Assembly (NCBI GenBank): GCA_036897095.1
Contig: JAYMSP010000138.1
Coordinates: forward strand, 1-64,000
Length of the DNA: 64,000 nt
From: Plantago elongata
Lineage: Eukaryota; Streptophyta; Magnoliopsida; Lamiales; Plantaginaceae
Direction of reading: 5' to 3'
Part shown: positions 24,146 to 34,853 of the stretch, piece by piece
Layout of the letters: each line of letters starts with the position of its first letter
Numbering within the stretch: the stretch's first letter is position 1
The notes under the pieces: generated by a model
What the model was told of the DNA's origin: nothing
The model's database searches: none
Seen by the model: only the letters and a program-made list of their open reading frames with translations
Translations under genes and position numbers: made by a program

Positions 24146-24253
24146 ATAGCATTATTGTGAAATTAATAATATAATCTTATCTCATTAAAAGTCTATAACT
24201 TATAAAGAATTTGTTCTCTTCAACTTAAAATCATTCCAGTTCAGTTCTGCTTA

Positions 24254-26176
24254 GACAGTTCACTGTGAGCGGCTGTTAAATCGCCGCGACCGATCCGTTC
24301 ACTGTGAACGGCTACGGAGCAGCCGCTACTGCTCCGCAACTCGATCGGTCGGTTGCTTTCCAACCGATCGAGTTACCCAGCCCCAAACGGTAACTGTCCC
24401 AGCCGTTTGACTGGGACACGTGGTCGGTCGTTTTTTTATTTTTTATTTTAAAAAAATATGTTTAATAAAAAATATGTATATACACCAACGGCCCTATTTT
24501 TTCGAGATATATAAATAGACACCAAACTTCATATATTTCTCCACACCTCAAATTTCACCCTTATTTTCTCTATTTTAAACTCAAAATACTCTTAATAACC
24601 TACCAAATATCACTTTGCCAAAATGTCTTCTTCATTACATCACTCTGAGGAAGAGGTGTTCATGTCCGATGTGGAGTCCGAATCTGAAGAGTTGGCATTC
24701 GAACCCGTATCCTATAATTCAGTGATGGCAAAGAGATTTTTCGAGTCGATGTTGCCGAAGTACATTGCCGAGTCTTCTTCATCACAATCGAAGGAGAAAC
24801 ACACTTGCACGTACATCAACCGAAGACACGAGAAACATCATGCTCAAATTATGGAAGATTACTCCGCCGACAATGCCGAGTACACTCCAAAGCAATTCCG
24901 TCGGAGGTTCAGAATGACGAAGCCACTGTTCATGAGGATCGTTGACGCGGTCTCCGTCTACGATCCACGCTACTTCAGGGCTGGCCCAGATGCTACCGGT
25001 CGCAAAGCGCTCTCGAATTTATAAAAGTGTACTGCGGCGATGAGGATGCCCACATATGGTTTAGCCGCGGATGCTGTTGAAGAATATACAAGGTGTAGTG
25101 AAATTGTTGCTTTGATTGCATTGAACAAGTTTTGTGGTTCTGTCTTTGCGGGAATGATTGGCTCGATCGATTGTATGCATTGGAAATGGAAGAACAGTCC
25201 GATGACATGGAAAGGTTAATACCAAGGTAAAAGTGGTAAGTCGACGCTCGTTCTAGAAGCTATTGCTTCACACAACACTTGAATTTGGCACTCTTTCTTC
25301 GGAATGTCAGTTAAATTAAATGATCACACTGTTGTTGCACGTTCACCGGTGTTTGATGATCTTCTCAACGGTGTAGCTCCTCCGGTAAACTTTGAAGTGA
25401 ACGATCATCACTACAACATGGCGTACTACCTAACTGATGGGATTTATCTAGCCTGGACAACATTTGTCAAGTCCATCAAAAATCCAGTTACTCACAAAGA
25501 GACCAAGTTTGCACATAAGTAAGAGATTGTCCGAAAAGATGTTGAGCGAGCTTTTGGTTGTCTGCAAGCACGCTTCGCCATCATCTGCAACCCAGCGTTG
25601 GCCAAAACGAAATCTCTTCTATCGAAGATTATGAATACATGTATATACCTACATAACATGATCGTTGAGTTTGAAAGACATACTTATCTCCGGGCCAAAA
25701 CATACGAGAAGTATGTCAAAGAATTCAACTAAGACACCGCAACTCAGTGGAAGAAGACTCCGGTATTTGATTCACAAAACGCTCTTCAGTGATCAACTCA
25801 ATTGAAGGATACATGCATACTAGGCGTGATATACACACAACACTCACTCACCAATCATTGCAGAAGGATTTGATCAAGCACATCTGGAGGAGGACTACTT
25901 ATATTATGTTTTGATTGTTCTAGTCGTTTCATTTCCTACTTTCAGTTCAATCTGTTTGTTTTCGTATTATGTAATGTTTCATCATATTCCGTTCGTACTG
26001 AATAAATATAGTCGTTATTCGATTTTCAAAATTAAAAAATATATATTAATAAAAGAAAAAATTGCGGTGACCTATTTCAAATAGGTCGCCACAGTGTACT
26101 ATTCGGTCGTGGCGGCAGCGGGCAACCGCTTGGCGCTCGCCACGACCGAAAATTTCAACCGCCATAACGGACAATC
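24254..26176 (+). mobile_element. PIF/Harbinger element 2, 1923 bp, with TTA target duplication
   Basis: It is flanked by TTA at 24251-24253 and 26177-26179. Its ends are GACAGTTCACTGTGAGCGGC and, complemented, GATTGTCCGTTATGGCGG. Both subterminal regions are GC-rich and each contains a perfect 12-13-bp hairpin (24338-24349 with 24363-24374; 26102-26114 with 26138-26150). A TATATAAATAG box lies at about 24508 and the transposase frame starts at 24623. No Myb-like second protein is present, so this element is transposase-only. It inserted into a Tourist-like MITE. Confidence 0.85.
24623..25732 (+). pseudogene. Harbinger transposase (plant HARBI1-like), four in-frame stops
   Basis: A single 370-codon frame runs from the Met at 24623 to the stop at 25730. 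It contains the family features: an acidic N-terminus, the YTPKQFRRRFRMTKPLFMRI helical domain, GSIDCMHW (first catalytic Asp), SPVFDDLLNG, YYLTDGIY (second Asp) and RKDVERAFGCLQARF (catalytic Glu). All three DDE residues remain. The frame is interrupted by stops at 25022, 25217, 25280 and 25520 with no frameshift. Relatives have Gln (CAA/CAG) or Trp (TGG) at these positions, so each stop can be explained by one C-to-T or G-to-A transition. It is a non-functional but rather young relic. Confidence 0.85.
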
Positions 26177-26244
26177 TTAGTTATATTATTTTCAGTTCAG
26201 TTCAATTCAGTTAAATAAATTTCATTTAAAGAGAACCGAGCTTA

Positions 26245-28590
26245 ATTCTATCTTTGTCCGTGGGCTGATTTCAATTAATTTTGTTTTTTTGTAAGGTAAA
26301 CTGTTTGAGAATTTATACTGATTACTCTTGTTATAATATTGGACAATCTTACAATGTTAATAAAATTTATTAAGTGCAGCACGTATACTCCTTCACTCGT
26401 GGGCTGATTTCGATCCATTTTTATGTAGTAATGTATACATTTTGTTACATGATATGATATCAACAGGTGGTTTGGTGGAAAAGGAGTAAAGATATTAATG
26501 GCAAGTTTCTGTAAATGTGACAGCAATAAATATAGATATACTGTATGTATGTAAGTATTGGGTTATAGTGTTATGCATCTCCCTTTGGCAATCGGACAAG
26601 AACGACGTACGGAAGTATGATGAAGTGAATGTTTTCATTTAGAGGTGAAATCAAACAGAACAAAAATGCAGTTGCATTATTACACTCACTATTTTCGTCA
26701 CATACACTACATTATTACATACATGACGGTGGATTTATTTTTCCATAAGACCATCAACACAAGTGACGAGGTTGTGACACATCATTGACAGGTAATAAAT
26801 TTAGTGACGAGATTTTACTGCATTAGTGATACGTCATATAATCCCGTCATGAAATTTAAAATAATTTTATTTTTATTTTTTTAAAAGCATATTTAACATA
26901 TTATAATAGTGTTTGAAAATTGAATTTAATAAAATTATATTTTAGAAATCATTTTATAATTTTAAATTCAATCAAAATAGAAAATGAGTTCGATATTGAG
27001 TGATTCAAATATAGTCAAGATTAATCTCTATTTGTAGATCTCGAAAAGACGAATTTAATGGTAATTTTTATTTTATTTTTTACATTTATATTTTTCGAGT
27101 TATTCGTGTTTTAAATTTAAACAAAACAAAAAAATTTTAAAAAAAAGTAAAGGCCATGCGGAAGCATCCTGCTGCCCATCCCGTCATTGAATGACGGAGT
27201 TAAAGACGCGCCATGGGTGCGTCCAGGCTCAACGACGAGCTACAATGCAGCTCGTGTAACATGCTCCTCGTCTCCATTTGATTATTACATCTCTCGAAGA
27301 TGAGAAAATAGCTTAAGCGGACGGCAAAAGAATATATACAATGTTCCTTTAGAATTCAAGTTGGGAAGACAAATTTTCAATTTTCAAAATATTATCTTTT
27401 CTTTTAAAAATTGAAGGGGGAGCACCCCAACCTACCCCTAAGTCCGCCGTGAATAGTAGTGGTGTTGATTTATTAATGTCCGTATCTTTACATATATAAA
27501 TGTTATACTTATCCACTATTAATCCTTAACATGTCTCTAAGCCCCGAAAATGTAAAATTTTATGAATAGTTGGTGAAATTATGAGCAATTTCATATGGCG
27601 ATGGTTGGATGGGTGGTGGGTGAACCGGTGAACCATGGTGCAGGACTGCAGGTGCTTGTAGCTAGATCAACAATCCCCTTTCTTTCTCGTATATTACACG
27701 GAAGCCCCTCCAACTATATTAAACTGCACGCCACAATCCACTATTAGTTGTAAAAATTGTAAATAACTCACGAAACATTAATAAATATTCCATGATTCAT
27801 TCTCATTTATTTTAACTGGGAGCAATCCCCTGAAATCTCAACAATTAACTCAAAAATCATTTCCAGGGGATTGCTAAGAAGTAATTATACTATAATCGTT
27901 ACTTAGAAACTATTCAATTTTAATTTTTTTATAATTAATAAAATTAAACTTTAACGTCAAATTAATTTTAAATTATAATGATAATATATTCATTAAACTT
28001 TATAGTAATAATTTACCATTATAATTGAGAGTAATGTATAATATTAAATTTAAATTTAATATTAACAACTGTAAAAAATTAAAACTGAAGATACTAGGAA
28101 GTGGAGTACATTCTAATCTCAATGTCTCATAAAATCATATATAAATGAAATGTGTACTTTTTAATAACATAGTCCAAGTCGATTCATGTACCGACCAACA
28201 CGTACTCATTTCAAAAACTCAAAACCGAGATTCTTTTAATATTAAAGAAACGTGTATTACAATACTACAATTAGTGATTTTTAGTAGCTGAACCATATTA
28301 GATCTTTCTGGGTGCAATCATATTAGGTTTTAGTTAAGCATTATTATTATATGTGCAAATGTACTTGTGTCTTTCTTTAATTAAGACTGCGGTATACTTT
28401 AAGCCGTGTCCTAGGAGTAGTAGTTAACTTAACACTTGGAGCAGACTTTGTGCAATTGCGGTTCATCCACTTTTGTAACCAAACAAACTGCAATTAACAC
28501 CATATTAATCTTTGGAGTACACTCCACCTATCTCCCCATACAACAAGGAAACAATAAGCTTTTGTTTTCGTAAATTTAAATTCAAATTCA
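26245..28590. other. Gene-free DNA, possible CACTA-like remnant at 26690-27290
   Basis: Most of the stretch is AT-rich with nothing recognised. Between 26690 and 27290 GTGACG/CGTCAC words recur (ATTTAGTGACGAGATTTTACT, CCCGTCATGAAAT, ATCCCGTCATTGAATGACGG). That is the style of CACTA-element subterminal regions. No CACTA termini pair or transposase is visible. Confidence 0.35.
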
Positions 28591-28594
28591 AATT

Positions 28595-28685
28595 TACAGA
28601 ATTGTATTTTTATTCTCATTCAATTGAAATTGAACGAAACTGAAATCGTTTTCAGTTGAATATGTAGAACATAATTTAACCGAAA
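28595..28685. repeat. Tourist-like MITE fragment (copy 8)
   Basis: TTCTCATTCAATTGAAATTG and TGAAATCGTTTTCAGTTGAATATGTAGAACATAATTTAA match the terminal parts of the family. The interior is mostly missing. Confidence 0.5.
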
Positions 28686-28849
28686 AAAAGTATGTAACTT
28701 GGCAATTTGACATCGGACTGGACTATTGAATGGTGAAGAGTTGTAATATACATGTGGTTCTAGTTTATAAAAAAGGATTTCTATGTTACCCTACTTAGGG
28801 GATAGTGGTTTGGAGCATTACTGATGGTTTTGGACTCGTTGAAGAGTTA

Positions 28850-28962
28850 GATTGTGTTCACTTCAACTGAAAATCACTTCAGTTCAATTAAGTTCGGATT
28901 AATTATAATTTATACTTTATTTCAATTCAGTTTGGTAAATTTTAGTTTAAGAGAACACGGTC
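28850..28962. mobile_element. Tourist-like MITE, short complete copy with TTA duplication (copy 9)
   Basis: The 113-bp element is flanked by TTA at 28847-28849 and 28963-28965. Its ends are GATTGTGTTCACTTCAACTG and, complemented, GACCGTGTTCTCTTAAACT. It has a central ATTAATTATAATTTATACT. Compared with the 163-bp copy it has fewer CAGTT units, so the interior varies in length. Confidence 0.8.
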
Positions 28963-29199
28963 TTACTAATAAAATTTTCCGTTTAGAAAAAATGAATTGA
29001 TAGATTCAAAATTTGAGATAAAAGTAGTTAGGACTAAAAGTGGACTTTTCTCTCTTAAGAATATGTTGCATGAAGGTGCAGTTAGACTTGACTTCTGTAA
29101 TGTTCAGTCTATCACGTAAGTTGTGAGTAATACAAATATAAAAATAACCTCATCAAAAATAAAAATAGAAAGAAATGGAAAGGAATATCACACATGTGT

Positions 29200-29785
29200 T
29201 GCCATTTTCCAAAACAACACTACAAAATCATATAAACCCATAACTTCGTCTAGAAACTATAAGGAATAATTAATGTAATTGTCATGTATATGTCCTTGGA
29301 AATGGACAATCTTTATTGTCTTAATTAATTCATAAGTATAATATCGATATTATGAAAATTAACATTAATAAATAATAAAGAAGTAATCTCTCCTTTCATA
29401 CACTCTCTATATATTATTAAAATACTGGTGTATTTTATATTAATATTAATATTATCGTAGATTATCAAAATATATATTCTATTAATAATACACACATTTC
29501 AACTAAATAATTTAGATATATACCTGCTCATTGGATACTCTATCAAAAATAATAAATTTTTAGAGATTAAAATAAAAATGAATGCCCCTTTCCAAAATGA
29601 CACTTCAAAATCATATAAACCCATACCTTTATCTAGAAACAACAAGGTATAGAAGCAGGAGTAATAATTAATTAATACAATTGTCATGTATTTATCATTG
29701 GAATTGAACAATCTTTATGGTCTTAATTAATCAATAGTCCAGTATCTGTTTCATGTTAATTAACATTAACAAAATAATAAAAGAC
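29200..29785. repeat. Diverged tandem duplication, unit about 385 bp
   Basis: 29200-29385 and 29580-29785 share CAAAATCATATAAACCCATA, TCTAGAAACW, AATTGTCATGTAT, ACAATCTTTATKGTCTTAATTAA and ATTAACATTAA in the same order. The block lies about 0.5-1 kb upstream of the ankyrin gene start. It contains no coding sequence. Confidence 0.7.
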
Positions 29786-30261
29786 ATTTCCCGCAGTATA
29801 CCAAATGATTTAATGTCAACAAATTTATAAATATCATAATCAAAACATCTATATTTATCTATGCTAATATTATTTTATATTACAAAAATAATATTCAATA
29901 ACTATATAAATTCTTTTTAATTAATAATATAAATAATTTGTTAATATTACAATTTATATTTCATCGGTTCTTTTATAAAATTAACATTTCAACTTTAACC
30001 AATAGACTGTCTTCGACTTTTACTATGGATTACATTGATTACAAAGGCACCCACGCTTTTCATCCTTCCTTCTCGCGCTCACTCATTTCAATTTCCCCTC
30101 CCCACTCTCTCCTATTTCTCTCTCTCTTAAAAAACAAAAAGAAACTGTAGAAAGAATCATAAACATCATCATCAGGCACATTATAAAACATACATACACA
30201 CACACCCTCAATTTCACCACACACACTCACTCACACTCCCATTCCATATCTTCCGCCGGAA
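29786..30261 (+). promoter_or_regulatory. Promoter and 5'UTR of the ankyrin gene
   Basis: AT-rich DNA gives way to a pyrimidine-rich leader (CCCACTCTCTCCTATTTCTC, then CTCTCTCTTAAAA near 30118-30131, and CACACACACA near 30196-30205) directly before the start codon at 30262. Y-rich patches of this kind are typical of plant core promoters and leaders. No firm TATA box was assigned. Confidence 0.45.
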
Positions 30262-33200
30262 ATGATGGTGCTCCGACACGGCGGCGGCAACCAGGTCGTA
30301 CCGGTCGACTACCAAGCCGAGGTCTCTCAGCGCCTCGTCGAAGCCGCGCTCTCCAACGATCTCAAATCGGCGTTTGAGTGCGTTTCCGATCCGTTTGTTG
30401 ATGTCAACTATGCAGGCGTTGTTGCGATGAAGATTCGCAAGGCGGATGTGGTTCTCGCCGACGAGGAGGAGAAGGCGATCGAGGTAAGAGTAGGATATGA
30501 GGAGCTCAGAATGGATGTTACGCCGTTGTTCGTTGCTGCTAGTAATGGCTCCTTGCATCTCCTCAGGAAATTGCTGGTAATTTTTTGTCTCATTTTGTTT
30601 GTTTGTGTGATTCGATTTCACTTGCTTTGTTTTTTGTTTGTGTTTTGTTTGCTGATTAGTGTGTTTTGATTTTGTTTATTTGTGTGATGATGATGATGAT
30701 TTGGCTAAAATTATACCAATGTAGCTTTGGTGTGTTTTCCTTTGATGTTGCTTTGTTTTTGTTTGTGTACTGTTTGCTGATTTTGTTTACTTCTGTGACG
30801 ATGATGATGATTTGGCTTCGCCTGCGAATCAGCTAGCTAGCTTAGAAGTTAGTACTATAAGATAGGTGACCTTTTCGGAGCTGGTTTACTAGCTATTTTT
30901 AGTAAAAAACAGTTGGTCTCTGGTTTTGAAATTGAATTTGGATGTGGTTGACTGATCAAATGGTGTGAATGGAATGTGGTTGACGATTCATCATGTTTCG
31001 ATATGTTGTTTTTGAAATGATGAAATAGAAACTCTTGTTATTTGGTTTACGGAGTAAAATAAGGTGGTTTAGCTCTTAAACCAGTGATAAGATGGCGTTA
31101 AACATAACCTGAGAGCCTAAAAAGGTCTTCAAAATTGTGCTAGAGTCATTGACCGTTAAACGCAAACAAGTGTTATTGTCATTAATTTGGTCTAATCTTT
31201 ATTAGATTGTGTCTACCTGATCTGTTGAACTGAATTACATGAATCTCGACTAGTAACTTATTATGATGGGCTGAATTCAAAATTTGAAAGTTGTTCCTGG
31301 TTTCCTGTAATCTGTACATTTCTAGTGTCTTTACTGTTCAAATTTTGAATCAGCTGTTATTTACTTTTTGCGATTGGAGGGTTTTCACTTTAGCTGAATT
31401 CTACTTTTTCTTCCCGAATCTTTGAGATTCATACAGTGATTTTGACACCAACTAACTACACCAAAAGAGTCTTGTCTTCCATTTGCTTAGAAATATATTG
31501 TAAACTCACTATCTCGAAAGTGATTTTTAAAATTCACTAATTTGGAATGATATGATGGTTCATAACTCAGTACTAATGTCAATCATAAAAATAGAGCGTT
31601 AGTATCTTTGATCTTGATATTTGGTTGGGCAAAAGTTAACCCTTTATTGCATGAAAATGACTTGTTCATGTCCAAAACTTGAGTGTGTTTTGTGTTTCTG
31701 TGGGACAAAGAGTGAAAAAGGACTTGATGTTGCTTCTGAAATGGGTGCACTTTTGCCTTAGCCCATTATTCTGAAATTTGCATCGTCTCTTAAATTGAGA
31801 CTTTAATTTCCCTTCACCTGTTCGTGAGAGAGAGACAAGCCATCTGCACTAACAGGCCAAGAAGACCCATCAGGAGCTGTCCCATTTTCCTCACATACAT
31901 CCCATGCATCACATTAGATTTGCGCCGCATAAATGCAATGAGGCTCTGCTCTTTTTGTCCTCACCAACCTCTACAGTGTAATAATGGATCAATACCATAC
32001 CTCAATGCCTGTGACAAGGACCTTTGCTTGTCTTTGTCTAGTAGACAATACTCCTCCCAAGTGTGTGTGTATATTTATATCCCCATCACTATATTTTTCC
32101 CTTTTTTTTTTTTGGTTATTTTATTCAAAATTGATGAAATTAAAATTTCAATGAAAGGAGATAACTAATCATTTTTATGAAATGACAGAGTGCGGGAGCT
32201 GACGTGAACCAGCGGCTGTTCAGAGGCTTTGCAACAACTGCGGCTGTAAGGGAGGGGCATGCTGAGATCCTGGAGGTCCTAGTCAAGGCTGGGGCATCTC
32301 AACCGGCCTGTGAGGAAGCTCTGTTGGAAGCTAGCAACCATGGGCGTTCACATTTAGTGGAACAGCTTATGAGTTCTGACCTAATCCGACCACACGTTGC
32401 TGTTCATGCTCTAGTAACCGCATGCATTAGAGGTTTTGTGGAAGTAGTGGATGCTCTCATGAGGGTATAACTTCACATCCAACACAATCTCATTGTCGTT
32501 ATTAGACTCTCAAGATAATAAAGTATAAGCTGATAGATTATTACTTGATGCAGTGTGGAGTTGATGCAAATTCAACTGATCGTGTCCTGCTTCAATCATC
32601 TAAGCCTTCTCTGCACACAAATGTCGACTGTAATGCACTTGTGGCTGCTGTTGTCAGCAGGCAAATCTCTGTTGTTCGTCTACTGCTTGAGGTAATAGAA
32701 GTAATGCTTATAAACATTTTCTGGTTCTGTTAACAATTTCACATAATTAACCAAACTGCTTGTTTCTCATGCTAAATGGCATGATGGTGAAAGAGACAGT
32801 GTTACGGAATTTATATAACATATCTTGTTTGTCTCTGTTAGGCTGGTGTCAAACATAACGTGAAAGTGCAACTTGGTGCATGGTCATGGGACATGGCTTC
32901 AGGAGAGGAATTCCGAGTTGGGGCAGGCCTGGCCGAACCCTATTCTATATCCTGGTGTGCTGTGGAATATTTTGAATCAACTGGTTCTATTCTACAGATG
33001 CTCCTTCAATACACCTCACTTGATATGCATTACGGACGATCTCTTCTCCAACATGCTATACTGTGTGGTAATGACAGAGCTCTAAAAGTACTATTGAAGT
33101 CTGGTGCTCAGATGGAAAACTCTACCAAAACCACTCAAAACGTGTCCTTCCATCCCATACACATGGCTGCTCGTCTTGGTCATCCAGCCATTCTTCAAAC

Positions 33201-34377
33201 TCTGATCGATTCTGGCTGCGATCTTAACTCGAGAGCTGACAATGGTGACACAGCTCTAATGATCGCAATCAGGTATAAACAAGAAAAATGCCTCCAAGTG
33301 CTGGCAAAGGCTGGTGCTGATCTAAGCATGGTTAACTCAGCCTGTCAATCTGCCAGTCTACTCGCTCGGTCTACTCATTGGTATCTCATTTTCCAGCAAG
33401 TGCTGCTCAACATAATTCGTATTGGAAACACACTCACTTCAACCAACAGGTCTGTTTTCTCACCGCTCCTGTTTGTTGCTCAAGCAGGAGATGTTCTTGG
33501 GTTAAAAGCTCTGCTTGCAGAAAAAAGTATTGATCTCAATGAGCAGGATGAAAAAGGCTTCTCGGCAGTCATGATTGCTGCAATGGAAGGCCATGTTGCT
33601 GCTTTCAGAATGCTAGTTTACGCGGGAGCTGATGTAAAACTAGTCAGTAAATCCGATGAGACTGCCCTCACTCTGTCTCGACTCAACAATAACAGGGATC
33701 TTTTCGAAAAGGTGATGCTGGAATTCGCTCTTGACAAGGAAAATCGTATAGCAGGCGGATTTTATGCTCTTCATTGTGCGGCTCGGCGAGGAGACTTGGA
33801 TGCAGTCAAGTTACTGACTAGCAAGGGTTACGACATCAACGCGTCGGACGGGGATGGATACACCCCCCTCATGCTTGCTGCTAGAGAAGGAAATGCCAAA
33901 ATATGTGATTTCCTAATCACTCGAGGTGCAAATTGTGATGCGGAAAATTCAAAGGGAGAATCTGCACTTTCACTTGCTAGGAAACTCCAAGGCTTGGGAA
34001 GTGACGCAGAGAATGTTATACTAAACGCTCTTGCACGGAAGTTGGTGTTAGGTGGTTCACGAGTATGTAAGCATACGAAATGCGGCAAGGGAGCTCCACA
34101 TGTGAAGCTTGTTAAGATGGTGGGATCTACTGGAATATTGCATTGGGGTAAGTCCAGCTGCCGAAATGTAGTATGCCGCGAGGCAGAAGTTGGACCAAGC
34201 CTGAGCTTTCAGAAAAACAGGAGGAAGAAGGGTGACGGCAATGCACCTGGCATTTTTCGTGTGGTCACAACAAAGAACAAGGAAGTGCATTTTGCATGTG
34301 ATGGCGGAGCAGAGATGACAGAATTGTGGGTGCGGGGGATAAGGCTAGTGACAAGAGAGGCTATTTTTTATAAGTAG
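30262..34377 (+). CDS. Ankyrin-repeat protein (At5g14230-like)
   Basis: The predicted intracellular scaffold protein has 754 aa. Exons are 30262-30576, 32189-32464, 32554-32691 and 32842-34377; all junctions fall in phase 0, and intron 1 is 1612 bp. At least ten ankyrin-type helices are visible: VTPLFVAASNGSLHLLRKLL, SAGADVN, GHAEILEVLVKAGA, HPIHMAARLGHPAILQTLI, NGDTALMIAIRY, KGFSAVMIAAMEGHVAAF, GFYALHCAARRGDLDAVKLL and DGYTPLMLAAREGNAKICDF. No membrane helix, RING or DHHC motif is present, so it is neither a PGG-type nor an S-acyltransferase ankyrin protein. The C-terminus (HWGKSSCRNVVCREAEVG, FRVVTTKNKEVHF, WVRGIRLVTREAIF) looks like a plant-conserved domain, perhaps PH-like. The function is unknown. 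In my recollection an orthologue lies beside the LRR kinase in Arabidopsis. Confidence 0.9.
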
Positions 34378-34853
34378 AATCTTGAGCAATTTATTTTGGT
34401 TGTATAGATATGCATCAGTACTTCATCTCAAAGTACTGGAACTATTTCTACCTAGTGTAAAAAGTTTTGGTTGAGGTTTGGTTTCTCTAGATGTAAAATT
34501 CATTTTCAGTAAATGGTGTTGGAGAATCATTAAGAAGATAGGTGCAAATCAAAACAATTCTTTTTTCTGAAAGGAATCACTATCAGTGACCATACTTCTC
34601 GGTATCGTTCCAACTTAAACATGGGGATGAGAGTTGCTACAGGATTATCGGTCAGTTTATTTCAGAGAACAGGATGTATACATCAGCTAGTTTAAATCTC
34701 AATGGCACGTTCATTTTCATAAATTACCAACTGCCTCAAAGCAGCTCAGCTAATTCTAACTGTAATTTAAATAAGCTAACTCAAACACCCGAGGTAAACT
34801 GAATGAATTTGCATTGCACATAACAACCTGGTGTATACCAAAACGTCATTATA

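Larger units (their letters stand above)
24207..26241. mobile_element. Tourist-like MITE (copy 7) split by Harbinger element 2
   Basis: The left part is 24207-24253, ending TTCAGTTCTGCTTA. The right part is 26177-26241, beginning TTAGTTATATTATTTTCAG and ending GAGAACCGAGC before TTA. Joining them over one TTA restores the normal family body, as in the copy at 28850. Confidence 0.8.

Noticed and set aside
30214-30621. 135-residue open frame on the minus strand across ankyrin exon 1
   Set aside because: It is antisense to a well-supported exon, has no domain, and arises from the GC-rich codon usage of that exon.
31824-32168. 114-residue frame in ankyrin intron 1
   Set aside because: It has no homology that I recognise, and the gene frame closes without it (exon 1 to 32189).
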